Both the position numbers and the translations under genes were made by a program. The notes below the pieces were generated by a model. It worked only from the letters and a program-made list of their open reading frames with translations. It had not been told where the DNA came from and did no database searches. Below are positions 8,463 through 17,767 of a stretch of 50,595 nucleotides of DNA, one piece after another. The stretch is from Actinomycetes bacterium (GTDB taxonomy: Bacteria; Actinomycetota; Actinomycetes; Propionibacteriales; Propionibacteriaceae): contig JAEXCA010000227.1 in NCBI GenBank assembly GCA_023393755.1, positions 1-50,595 of the forward strand, read 5' to 3'. Within the stretch, counting starts at the first letter, position 1, and each line of letters opens with the position of its first letter.

Positions 8463-9914
8463 CTAACCCCCGGGACGGAACGCCGAGCCCATCGCGGCCA
8501 GGGCGCCGTCCGCGATCGGGATCCGTCCGTCGCGGGCGGCCTTGACCAGAGCCGCGTGGTCGGCCTCGGTCTGGTCGGCGTAGAGCCGGGCGAACCTGGA
8601 GAACGCCTTGGCCGCCTTCTCGCCACCGCCGAGGTAGCCGGCGATCATGGACGCCCCCGAGGTGCGGGCGTGGCCCTTGGCCAGCAGGTGGCCGACGATG
8701 CCGGCGTAGTCGGTCAGTGCCGTCGCGGTCAGCCCGTCCAGCGGGACGGTGCCCTTCATGTTGCGGAACTGGCGGACGTAGTACTGCCGTCCGTCCACTT
8801 CGGTCCAGCCCAACAACGGATCGGAGACGGTCTGCAGGGCCTGCTGGTACTCGACCACCCGCTGCCCCTGGTGGGCGTGCCAGGCGTTGTCGCCGTGGAC
8901 GTACTGCGCCAGCACCGAGCGGCGGGCCTGCTTGAGCTGCAGGAACAGGACGTCGTCGGGCGAGCTGCCTTCCAGCATCGCGACGTAGGCGCGCAGCCCG
9001 ACCGAACCGACGCCGACCACCTTGTGGGCGATGTCGATCAGGGTGTAGCCCGCGACCACCCGCCGCCAGTGCGGCGCGAGGGTCTCGAGGTAGGCGTCCA
9101 GGCCCTCGGCCAGCTGCTCGTACTCCTCGCCGCGGACGGAGCGGATCAGTGGCAACTCCTCCACCATGCGGCGCTCGCCGTTGGTCTCGGTGGTGAACCG
9201 CGGGACGGCGCGGTCGGAGGTGCGCTTGCGGGCGACCCTGGCCGCCCGCTTGATCTCGGCCCGAAGATCCTTCTCGGTGGCGGTCTCGTGCAGGCGTTCG
9301 ACGTCCAGCCGGTTGTAGGAGCGGGCCAGCAGCGGCATCGACGCCAGCTGGGCAACCTCGTCGCGATAGGCGATGACACAGGCGTGCACCGCGTCCGCGA
9401 TCGCGTCCTCGCTGTAGCCGTTCTCACGTCCTGCCACCCAGACCGCGGCGACCAGCCGCCGCAGATCCCACTCCCACGCCCCCGGATGGGCTTCGTCGAA
9501 GTCGTTCAGGTCGATCACCTGCTCGCCCTCCGGCGAGCGGTAGAAACCGAAGTTGCCCAGGTGCGCATCGCCGCAGATCACCGGCATGATCCCGGTGATC
9601 GGCAGCGCGGCGACATCCGCCGCCATCACGACGGCGCTGCCGCGGTAGAAGCCGTACGGCGAGGAGACCATGCGTCCCACCCGGATGGGGACGAGCTCCT
9701 CGACGCGTCCCTGGTGGGACTCGTTGATCAACTCGATCGGATCCGGACGCGCCTGGGTGGCGTTCCACACCCCGAGCGCGGAGATCGGCACCCGCTCGCG
9801 CAACGCGCGTCCCAGGGCGAACCGCTCGTCGCGGGTCGTCCCCCGTTGCCGGACGGACGCGAACGCACTGCTGTCCGCACTGGTGAGGACGGTGTGGCTG
9901 GTGTTGTGCGACAT
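8463..9914 (-). CDS. DUF2252 family protein (kinase-like fold)
   Basis: This is a 483-residue soluble protein of the DUF2252 family common in actinobacteria. Recognisable blocks are FYRGSAVVMAADVA, ICGDAHLGNFGFYRSPEG and VIDLNDFDEAHPGAWEWDL. The GDxHLxNFG...DFDE arrangement resembles the catalytic and metal loops of aminoglycoside-phosphotransferase-like kinases. Further blocks are RVVAGYTLIDIAHKVVGVGSVGLRAYV and LQLKQARRSVL. ATG 9914 is preceded by GAGGAG at about 7 nt. The biochemical function of the family is not established, so no substrate is offered. The gene appears monocistronic. Confidence 0.85.
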   Translation of the reverse strand: MSHNTSHTVLTSADSSAFASVRQRGTTRDERFALGRALRERVPISALGVWNATQARPDPIELINESHQGRVEELVPIRVGRMVSSPYGFYRGSAVVMAADVAALPITGIMPVICGDAHLGNFGFYRSPEGEQVIDLNDFDEAHPGAWEWDLRRLVAAVWVAGRENGYSEDAIADAVHACVIAYRDEVAQLASMPLLARSYNRLDVERLHETATEKDLRAEIKRAARVARKRTSDRAVPRFTTETNGERRMVEELPLIRSVRGEEYEQLAEGLDAYLETLAPHWRRVVAGYTLIDIAHKVVGVGSVGLRAYVAMLEGSSPDDVLFLQLKQARRSVLAQYVHGDNAWHAHQGQRVVEYQQALQTVSDPLLGWTEVDGRQYYVRQFRNMKGTVPLDGLTATALTDYAGIVGHLLAKGHARTSGASMIAGYLGGGEKAAKAFSRFARLYADQTEADHAALVKAARDGRIPIADGALAAMGSAFRPGG

Positions 9915-10440
9915 TGCAGCTCCTCTCGGAGAGAGGAGCGTATCGTCCGGCAGAAGCGTCGGAGAAGCGTCCTACCCAGACGGTAGATTGGCCGGCCTGC
10001 ACCCCTCTACTACCCTTGATCGAGGACCGGGCTCCATTGCGGAATAGTCGGCGGATAGGTCGTGGCACATGCTTCCCGGGCTCTTCTTGGTCGGGGGTTG
10101 CGCTTGTGGCCCCCGGCCAAGCTGCTCGGCTACTCGGACGTTTCTAGGGCGTGGAACGGACGACCACAGCCCCGGCAAAGGGGTCTCCCTGCCAATCCCG
10201 GGTATCGCGAGCTACGAGTTCACCCTACGCACGCCCTACGGTCCGGCACGATCAGGCTGACGAAGACCTTCTTGGCGGTGGGTTCGAGCGACTGCGAACG
10301 TTGCGTCCACACTCAAGCGTACGTCCGCCTCCCCGGCAGCGAAGTGGACATCGAGTTCGGTTCAGGTGATGCGGAGTGGATCGTGTCCTGACTGGTGCCT
10401 GTGGCGCTTGCGCACCCCACCCTCCGGGTTGACGCCCCAG
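9915..10440. other. gene-poor, lower-GC stretch beside tRNA-Arg
   Basis: About 525 bp, by eye nearer 60% G+C than the surrounding 70%, with no frame showing actinobacterial codon bias or a recognisable product. The longest plus-strand frame (10062-10391) has an unremarkable composition and no ribosome-binding site. It may be the remnant of a degraded gene or an insertion at the tRNA locus. Confidence 0.4.
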
Positions 10441-10444
10441 CTCA

Positions 10445-10482
10445 GAGAAAAGCCCTGGTCAAATCGTCGAATCGACCAGGGC
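10445..10482 (-). terminator. intrinsic terminator of tRNA-Arg
   Basis: GCCCTGGTC (10452-10460) and GACCAGGGC (10474-10482) form a 9-bp perfect stem. In the minus-strand transcript it is followed by TTTTCTCT. It lies just after the tRNA 3' end. Confidence 0.8.
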
Positions 10483-10489
10483 CGCGTTG

Positions 10490-10562
10490 CGCGCTCGGAG
10501 GGACTCGAACCCCCAACCTTCTGATCCGTAGTCAGATGCTCTATCCATTGAGCCACGAGCGC
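10490..10562 (-). tRNA. tRNA-Arg(ACG)
   Basis: The 73-nt cloverleaf reads on the minus strand from 10562. The acceptor stem GCGCTCG pairs with CGAGCGC, followed by discriminator G. The D-arm GGCTC...GAGC carries the AATGGATA loop. The anticodon stem TCTGA/TCAGA closes the loop CTACGGA (anticodon ACG, read as ICG), and the T-arm is GGGGG-TTCGAGT-CCCTC. CCA is not encoded (CAA follows). It decodes CGU/CGC/CGA Arg codons. Confidence 0.95.
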
Positions 10563-10743
10563 AGGTGCCTGAAGGGCGTCGTCCAGCTTACTCGACGTTC
10601 CGCGGGGGCGTCCAACTGGCCGCAACTTGCGCCTCCAGGGTCCCATCGTGTGCGCTGGACTCGGCAGATCTGTCTGCAATCCAGATACTTTGAGCGAGAA
10701 TAGAACCACAGGCGCAACGAAGCGGTACTGAGGAGTGAGTGAC

Positions 10744-12582
<1,839 letters not shown>

Positions 12583-12602
12583 CTGGGCAATACCAGGTGG
12601 GA

Positions 12603-12622
12603 CCCTTCAACGAGCTCAGGGA
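12603..12622. repeat. diverged palindromic repeat unit
   Basis: CCCTTCAACGAGCTCAGGGA is a mutated copy of the unit at 4065 and 23566. It sits between the convergent pckG and TrpA-like genes. Confidence 0.5.
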
Positions 12623-12693
12623 CCGCCAACGCTGCCCCAGGGAACGCCGTCCTCCGCCCTAGGAGCCGCGGTACCCTGCCCACCGTCCTCCGG

Positions 12694-13413
12694 TCAGACG
12701 CCGACGCCCTTGAAGGCGCGGATCGTGCGCCTCAGTTCGTCCGGCTGCTCGGCCAGCTTCAGGATGGTGCTGCCGACGAAGGCCCCGTCCGCGCCGGCGG
12801 CGGCGACCATGGCGAAGTCCTCGGGCGTGGCCACCCCGACCCCGCAGTAGATCGGACGGTCGATGCCCTGCCGGCGCAACTCGGCGACACAGTCGGCCAG
12901 GGTCGGGAAGGCCGGGTTGGCCTGGCCGGGCGCGGGCTTGGCCTGCAGGTAGACGAAGCCGTTGGACCGCTGGGCCAGCTCGATCTCGCCCGGGTCGAGG
13001 TGGAACTGGACGTAGCACGACACCCGAACCCCCTGGGCGATCAACCGGTCCTTCACCTCGTCCGAGGCCAGGCCGACCAGGATCACGTCCATGAAGTCGT
13101 TGTCGACGCAGAAGGAGCGGAACCTCTCCACCCCGATCTCCACAACGGTCTGCTCGTAGGCCAGCACCAGCACCTTCATCCCGGGCGACTCCCGGGCGAT
13201 CCGGACCATGTTCGCCATGTAGGCGTCGTAGTCCGAGCTGGCTTCCAGCGCCCTGGCCATCCGGCCGGCGATGAACTCGCCCTCCAGGTACGGGTCGCGG
13301 GCGGGCAGGTCGATCTCGATCAGATCGCAGCCCGACTCGGCGTACCAGCGGGCGATCTGGGCGCTCCCCTCCAGCGTGGGGTAGCCGTTGGAGAGATAGC
13401 AGATGAGCTTCAT
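12694..13413 (-). CDS. TrpA-like (tryptophan synthase alpha family) lyase, no TrpB partner
   Basis: The 239-residue TIM-barrel protein is clearly related to TrpA: CDLIEIDLPARDPYLEG aligns with the TrpA block ELGIPFSDPxADGP. The catalytic Glu49 equivalent is kept as E33, and the Asp60 position is E44. The C-terminal phosphate-binding part (YCGVGVATPEDFAMVAAAGADGAFVGSTILK) is intact. There is no trpB or other tryptophan gene nearby. TrpA performs a retro-aldol cleavage of a C-glycosyl triose phosphate, so a related C-C cleavage on a phosphorylated sugar derivative is plausible here. It ends the 11-gene cluster, after a 129-nt gap holding two palindromic repeats, so it may be a separate transcript. 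The substrate is unknown. Confidence 0.8.
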   Translation of the reverse strand: MKLICYLSNGYPTLEGSAQIARWYAESGCDLIEIDLPARDPYLEGEFIAGRMARALEASSDYDAYMANMVRIARESPGMKVLVLAYEQTVVEIGVERFRSFCVDNDFMDVILVGLASDEVKDRLIAQGVRVSCYVQFHLDPGEIELAQRSNGFVYLQAKPAPGQANPAFPTLADCVAELRRQGIDRPIYCGVGVATPEDFAMVAAAGADGAFVGSTILKLAEQPDELRRTIRAFKGVGV

Positions 13414-13439
13414 GGCAGGACCTTCATGGCGTGGTTCGA

Positions 13440-13510
13440 CCCTTCGACAGGCTCAGGGACCGTTGAGCGGCAGACTCGGTGACTCGGCCCTTCGACAAGC
13501 TCAGGGATCA
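13440..13510. repeat. two palindromic repeat units within the catabolic cluster
   Basis: CCCTTCGACAGGCTCAGGGA (13440-13459) and CCCTTCGACAAGCTCAGGGA (13488-13507) are direct copies in the gap between the iron alcohol dehydrogenase and the TrpA-like gene. They belong to the family at 4065 and 23566. Confidence 0.7.
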
Positions 13511-13542
13511 TCGGACGGCGGACGAGGTTCATCACGGATCCG

Positions 13543-14694
13543 TCACTCGGTACCGCGGTAGGCGGCCAGGTAGAGCTCCGCGAACTGCTCGGCGGTCGGG
13601 ACCACCGGGTTGGTCTTGGTGCAGCCGTCGGCCTGCGCCATCGCCACCAGTTCGGGCAACCGGGCGACGAACCCGTCCTCGTCGGGGACGAGTTCCCGCA
13701 GCGAGGCCGGGACCTCGATGCGGGCGCACAGCTCCGCCAGGCCGGCCGCCAGGTCGTCCATGCCACAGGCCTCGGCCAGCTGGGCGTACCGCTGCCGGGC
13801 GGCCGGGTCGGCGCTGTTGAACCGCACCACGTGCGGCAGCAGGACGGCGTTCGCCAGCCCGTGGGCGATCCCGAACAGGCTGCCCAGCGAGTGGGCCATC
13901 GAATGGACGATGCCCAGCGACACGTTGGTGAAGGCCAGCCCGGCCACCATGGACGCATTGAGCATCGCCTCACGGCAATCCAGGTCGTCCCCGTCGGCGA
14001 AGGCGTTCGGCAACTGGGCCACGATGTCCTTCGCGGCGGCGATCGCCAGGATGTCGCTGACGTAGTTGGCCCGGTTCGACACGTAGGCCTCGATGGCGTG
14101 GGTGAGGGCGTCCATACCGCTGTCGGCGGTCACCCGCGGCGACATCGTCACGGTGACCAGCGGGTCGCAGATCGCGATGTCCGGCATCATCTCCATGTCG
14201 CCGATCCCGTGCTTGATGCCGGTGGCGTCGTCGGTGATCACGATGCTGCGGCTGACCTCGCTCGCGCTGCCGCTGGTGGACGGGATGCACACCATCCGCG
14301 CCTTCCCGCGCAGCGGCGGGATCCTCCGCGGCGGCAGGATGTCGGCCAGCTCGGTCAGTTCGGGGTGCTCGTAGAACACCCACATCGCCTTCGCGGCATC
14401 CATCGCCGAACCGCCTCCGAGGGCGATGATCAGATCGGGCCGGTACTGCTTCATCACCTCGGCGCCGACCCGGACCGAGCCGAACTTCGGGTCGGGCTCG
14501 ACGCCGTCGAAGACCGTCCATTCGATCCCGGCCTCGTCCAGGTGACCGGCCACGATGTCGAGCACCCCGTTGCTGGCGAACCGGCTGCCGCGCATCACGA
14601 TCACGGCGCGGCTGCCCTTCAGGGTGCGCAGGTGGGCCAGCGTCCCCTGCCCGAACATCAACTCGCTACCGGCGAGCTTCATCGGACGCATCAT
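13543..14694 (-). CDS. iron-containing alcohol dehydrogenase
   Basis: This 383-residue group III (Fe-ADH) NAD(P)-dependent dehydrogenase resembles lactaldehyde reductase/1,3-propanediol dehydrogenase. It carries the dinucleotide motif LIIALGGGSAMDAAKAMW, IPSTSGSASEVSRSIVI, and the metal-binding region SGMDALTHAIEAYVSN ... GIVHSMAHSLGSLFGIAHGLANAVLLPHV with its Asp and three His. Starts ATG 14694 or 14691 follow GGGGAGG. The gene starts 2 nt after the BtpA-like stop, so the two are co-transcribed. In the cluster it probably reduces a short aldehyde or hydroxyaldehyde released by C-C cleavage, which is inferred. Confidence 0.9.
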   Translation of the reverse strand: MMRPMKLAGSELMFGQGTLAHLRTLKGSRAVIVMRGSRFASNGVLDIVAGHLDEAGIEWTVFDGVEPDPKFGSVRVGAEVMKQYRPDLIIALGGGSAMDAAKAMWVFYEHPELTELADILPPRRIPPLRGKARMVCIPSTSGSASEVSRSIVITDDATGIKHGIGDMEMMPDIAICDPLVTVTMSPRVTADSGMDALTHAIEAYVSNRANYVSDILAIAAAKDIVAQLPNAFADGDDLDCREAMLNASMVAGLAFTNVSLGIVHSMAHSLGSLFGIAHGLANAVLLPHVVRFNSADPAARQRYAQLAEACGMDDLAAGLAELCARIEVPASLRELVPDEDGFVARLPELVAMAQADGCTKTNPVVPTAEQFAELYLAAYRGTE

Positions 14695-14696
14695 GC

Positions 14697-15509
14697 TCAG
14701 CGCACCTCCCCGCGGGCCTCGATCAGTGCCCTGGTGAGTTCGTAGGACACCGGGTTGGCGATGTCCCCGCCCTCCTTCAGGCTGCTGCCGACGATCGCTC
14801 CGTCGGCGATGCTCAGCTGTTCGGCGATGTTGCCGGTCTTCACCCCGCTGCCGGCGATCACCGGAATCTCGACCACCTGCTTGACCCGCTGGATCAGCTC
14901 GATCGGCGTCTCCACCCCGATCCGCGAGCCGGTGACGATCAGGGCGTCCGCACCGCAATCGCGGGCGGCCCGGGCGGAATCCTCGATGGTGACCGAGGCC
15001 AGCGTCATGTGGGTGTGCTTGACCTGGACGTCGGCGAACACCCGGACGTTCTCCGCGCCGATCGCCTTGCGGTAGTACATCGCCGCCCGGGAGCACGGCG
15101 GAACCGTCCCGACGCCGTAGAAGTCGACGGTGTCGACGAACACCGGCAGCCGGACGAAGTCCCCGCCGATCGCCTGGGCGATCGACAGCGAGGTCTTGTA
15201 GTCGTTGAGCGCGGCATCGATGCCGACCGGGATCGACACCTGCTGCTTGACCAGCGCGCTCACCACGGCCAGCGCGGTGCTCTGTGCGGTGTCCAGTTCG
15301 ATGCCGAACGGGTCGTCGCCCATGTTCTCCACGATCAGGGCGTCCACCCCGGCGCGCTCCAGCGTCGCCGCGTCCGCCAGCGCCTGGTCGATGATCCTGG
15401 TCATGTTCCCGTCGAACTTCGGGGTGCCCGGCAGCGGCAGGCAGTGCACCATGCCGAAGACCGACCGGGCGCCGAGCGCGAACGGATTGCGGTTGCTCAT
15501 CTCACTCAT
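14697..15509 (-). CDS. BtpA/SgcQ family TIM-barrel protein
   Basis: The 270-residue protein matches the BtpA family (FGMVHCLPLPGTPKFDGN, IDQALADAATLERAGVDALIVENMGDDPF, FADVQVKHTHM, DALIVTGSRIGVETPIELIQRVKQ, VPVIAGSGVKTGNIAEQL). BtpA was named for photosystem I biogenesis in cyanobacteria. SgcQ homologues occur in bacterial sugar operons, and the phosphate-binding-like C-terminal loops suggest an enzyme acting on phosphorylated sugars. ATG 15509 overlaps the phosphorylase stop by 8 nt; ATG 15500, farther from the GAGG, is an alternative start giving three fewer residues. Its role here is unknown, possibly isomerase or aldolase. Confidence 0.85.
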   Translation of the reverse strand: MSEMSNRNPFALGARSVFGMVHCLPLPGTPKFDGNMTRIIDQALADAATLERAGVDALIVENMGDDPFGIELDTAQSTALAVVSALVKQQVSIPVGIDAALNDYKTSLSIAQAIGGDFVRLPVFVDTVDFYGVGTVPPCSRAAMYYRKAIGAENVRVFADVQVKHTHMTLASVTIEDSARAARDCGADALIVTGSRIGVETPIELIQRVKQVVEIPVIAGSGVKTGNIAEQLSIADGAIVGSSLKEGGDIANPVSYELTRALIEARGEVR

Positions 15510-16251
15510 CCTCTTGTGCGAATCGATAGATGCCTTCCAGCGCCACCTGGCAGAGCAGCGCCTCGGCGGCCTTGCGGGTCTCCCCCTCGAGGGCTCCCTT
15601 GAGCCCCTCGAGTACGGTGGCCAGGGTGACCACCACCCCCCGGATCCCCATCAGCCGGGCCAGGGTGAGCACGGTGGCGCTCTCCATGTCGAGCCCCTGG
15701 ACGCCGAGGGCGCGCAGCTCGTCGAAGCCACCCTCGATGTCGAGCCCGCGCTCCCGGGAGAGCCGGGAGTGCTTCATCCGGGTGTAGAAGCCGTCGAGGG
15801 TGCAGTTCAGGCCGTTGACGTACTCGCTGCCCGCCGCGGTGACCGCGTCGTTCAGGTGCCGCACCAGCTCGAAGTCGGCCACCGCCGGATAGCCCGGCGG
15901 AGCGTAGGCCTCGGTGGTGCCCTCGGCCCGGATGGACGCCACCGGGATGACGAACTTGCCCAGCAGGTCATCGTCCAGCGCCATCACCGTCCCCATCCGG
16001 ACGGCGACCCGCATCCCGCACTCGTACAGCTCCTCCATCGCGATCGCCGCGGACGGGCCGCCGATCCCGGTGGACGAGATGGTCACCGGCACCCCGCGGT
16101 AGCTGCCGGTGTAGGTGTTGTACTCGCGGGCGAAGGCGATGTGCCGCGGCTCGTCCAGCAGCCCGGCCAGGGTCTCCACCCGCCAGGGGTCGCCCGACAG
16201 GATCACGTAGGGGGCGATGCTGTCGTCGGCCTTCAGATACAGCGTGGTCAT
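15502..16251 (-). CDS. nucleoside phosphorylase (uridine phosphorylase-like)
   Basis: The 249-residue protein is of the PNP_UDP_1 (NP-I) fold. It has the phosphate-binding VILSGDPWRVETLAGLL (usually PGDPxRV), the STGIGGPSAAIAMEELYECG substrate loop, VAVRMGTVMAL and the ribose-binding LGVQGLDMESATVLTLARLMG (uridine phosphorylase: EMESATLF). NP-I enzymes cleave the N-glycosidic bond of nucleosides with phosphate. The GDPWR variant and the missing classic pyrimidine QxR pattern leave specificity open. The start overlaps the PfkB stop (ATGA at 16248-16251), indicating translational coupling. Confidence 0.9.
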   Translation of the reverse strand: MTTLYLKADDSIAPYVILSGDPWRVETLAGLLDEPRHIAFAREYNTYTGSYRGVPVTISSTGIGGPSAAIAMEELYECGMRVAVRMGTVMALDDDLLGKFVIPVASIRAEGTTEAYAPPGYPAVADFELVRHLNDAVTAAGSEYVNGLNCTLDGFYTRMKHSRLSRERGLDIEGGFDELRALGVQGLDMESATVLTLARLMGIRGVVVTLATVLEGLKGALEGETRKAAEALLCQVALEGIYRFAQEDE

Positions 16252-17207
16252 CGCGGGGGTTCCTCCTGGAAATGGTGGGTGTAGCGCTGCCAGAACTGCT
16301 CCGGGGTGGGCATCGCGGTGCAGCAGCCGCGGGCCTCGACGACGAAGGAGGCCAGAGTGGCCCCGAGCCGACCGCAGACCAGCCCCGGCTCGCCCTTCAG
16401 GTAGCCGTAGAGGAAGCCGGCGACGTAGGCGTCGCCGCAGCCGGTGGTGTCGACCGTCCGCTCCCCCGGAACGATCGGGACGGACGTGGAGACCACCTCG
16501 CCGCCGACCCGCTGGTGGCAGACGCTCCCCTGGCCGCCGCCGGTGACCACCAGGATCTCGACCCGCTCGGAGCCGAACAGGTCGGTGACCGCCCGCAGCC
16601 CGAGCAGGTCCTGGACGGTCGCGGCCTCGGCCCGGTTCAGGAAGATCACCGAGCTGTAGGCCAGCACGTCGGTGAGGAACCCGGCCGGGAAGGCGGTCAG
16701 GTCGCCCTTCATCCCGAAGGCGACCGGTACGTCCTGTTCCTGGCAGCGGCGGAGGAACTCGCGGTTGTCCGGCTCGGAGCCAACCGTGATCACCCCCAGC
16801 CGGGCGCCGGCGAAGAGGGCCGGATCGAGCGGGCGGAAGTGGCGGGCGTCCATCGCGCCGGGGTAGTAGATGGTGACGTGCTCGCGGCTGTCGTCCTCGA
16901 CCAGGTAGCAGTTGGAGGTCATCTCGTCCGGCACGCCGGCGACCGCCGCTGTGTCCACGCCGCCCTCGCGCAGGAACCGCTCCAGCCCGATCTCGGCATA
17001 GTCCCCGCCCACCCGGATGCACGGCCGCGCGGTCAGCCCGAGCCGGGCCATGCCGTAGGCGATGTTGATCGAGCAGCCGCCGTAGTGGATCGCGGCATTG
17101 TCCTGGTTGAGCACCAGCGAGGTGCGGCCCGGTCGCAGCGGCGAATCCACCTCGATGATCCGGTCCATGCTGACGTAGCCGCTGATCACGGCGTCGACGG
17201 CGGTCAT
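16248..17207 (-). CDS. PfkB-family carbohydrate/nucleoside kinase
   Basis: The 319-residue ribokinase-like protein keeps the C-terminal PfkB signature VDTTGCGDAYVAGFLYGYL (catalytic Asp; Cys in place of the usual Ala in DTTGAGD). Its N-terminal substrate block is IHYGGCSINIAYGMARLG. MKGDLTAF and FLNRAEA form the middle. It should phosphorylate a sugar or nucleoside produced in this cluster. ATG 17207 has GGAG 6 nt upstream; GTG 17213, overlapping the upstream stop, is the alternative. Coupled on both sides, it lies in the middle of the operon. Confidence 0.9.
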   Translation of the reverse strand: MTAVDAVISGYVSMDRIIEVDSPLRPGRTSLVLNQDNAAIHYGGCSINIAYGMARLGLTARPCIRVGGDYAEIGLERFLREGGVDTAAVAGVPDEMTSNCYLVEDDSREHVTIYYPGAMDARHFRPLDPALFAGARLGVITVGSEPDNREFLRRCQEQDVPVAFGMKGDLTAFPAGFLTDVLAYSSVIFLNRAEAATVQDLLGLRAVTDLFGSERVEILVVTGGGQGSVCHQRVGGEVVSTSVPIVPGERTVDTTGCGDAYVAGFLYGYLKGEPGLVCGRLGATLASFVVEARGCCTAMPTPEQFWQRYTHHFQEEPPR

Positions 17208-17209
17208 GC

Positions 17210-17767
17210 TCACTCCGCCGCCAGCAGGGCCGGCAGCTCGTCCAGCGAGATCACCGTGCCGAGGTACTTGTCGATGTCGCTGAGGTGCACCTGGTTGACC
17301 ACCGGGTCGTTGGTGGCCACGCAGTCGGAGATCACCACCACGTCGTAGAACAGGTTGTAGGCGTCGGTGACGGTGGCCCGGATGCAGCAGTTGGTCTTGG
17401 TGCCGACCACGATCACCCGCTCGATGTCGTGCTCGCGTAGCACCAGGTCGACGTCGGTGCCGAAGAAGGCGCTGTACCGGCGCTTCTGGATGACGTAGTC
17501 CTCGGGCAGGACGGTGAGCGCGTCGTCCAGCAGCTCGCCGCCGCTGCCCTCGATGCAGTTGGGCCGCATGGTCAGCAGGTTCTTCTCGTACTTGCCCGCC
17601 CGGTAGCGGTGCTGCAGGTAGATCACCAGCGCGCCGTGCTGCCGGCAGGTCTCCACCGCCTCGACGATCCGGGGCAGCACCACCCGGTTCTCCGGGTAGT
17701 ACACCAGTCCGTCGGGGTGGGTGAAGTCGCGCACCATATCGACCACGAGAATGGCGGTTCTAGCCAT
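17210..17767 (-). CDS. isochorismatase-fold cysteine hydrolase
   Basis: The 185-residue protein has the complete triad: D10 in ILVVDMVRDF, K95 in VIQKRRYSAFFGTDVD and C128 in GTKTNCCIRATVTDAY. The cis-peptide VVISDCVAT is also recognisable. The family cleaves amides, carbamoyl groups or isochorismate. The DxHxxxH metal motif of nicotinamidases is absent, so nicotinamide is unlikely. It overlaps the permease stop by 8 nt. In the cluster it might hydrolyse the base or another amide part of the imported molecule, which is inference. Confidence 0.9.
   Translation of the reverse strand: MARTAILVVDMVRDFTHPDGLVYYPENRVVLPRIVEAVETCRQHGALVIYLQHRYRAGKYEKNLLTMRPNCIEGSGGELLDDALTVLPEDYVIQKRRYSAFFGTDVDLVLREHDIERVIVVGTKTNCCIRATVTDAYNLFYDVVVISDCVATNDPVVNQVHLSDIDKYLGTVISLDELPALLAAE

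Noticed and set aside
10278..10300. GGGTTCGAG near the tRNA-Arg as a possible attachment-site duplication
   Set aside because: The match covers only the generic T-loop consensus and is in the opposite orientation to the tRNA, so it does not support an att site.
12694..13413. Housekeeping tryptophan synthase alpha subunit
   Set aside because: No trpB or other trp gene is adjacent, the Asp60 position is Glu, and the gene sits at the end of a catabolic cluster.
17210..17767. Nicotinamidase assignment for the isochorismatase-fold protein
   Set aside because: The DxHxxxH zinc-binding motif required in nicotinamidases is not present.
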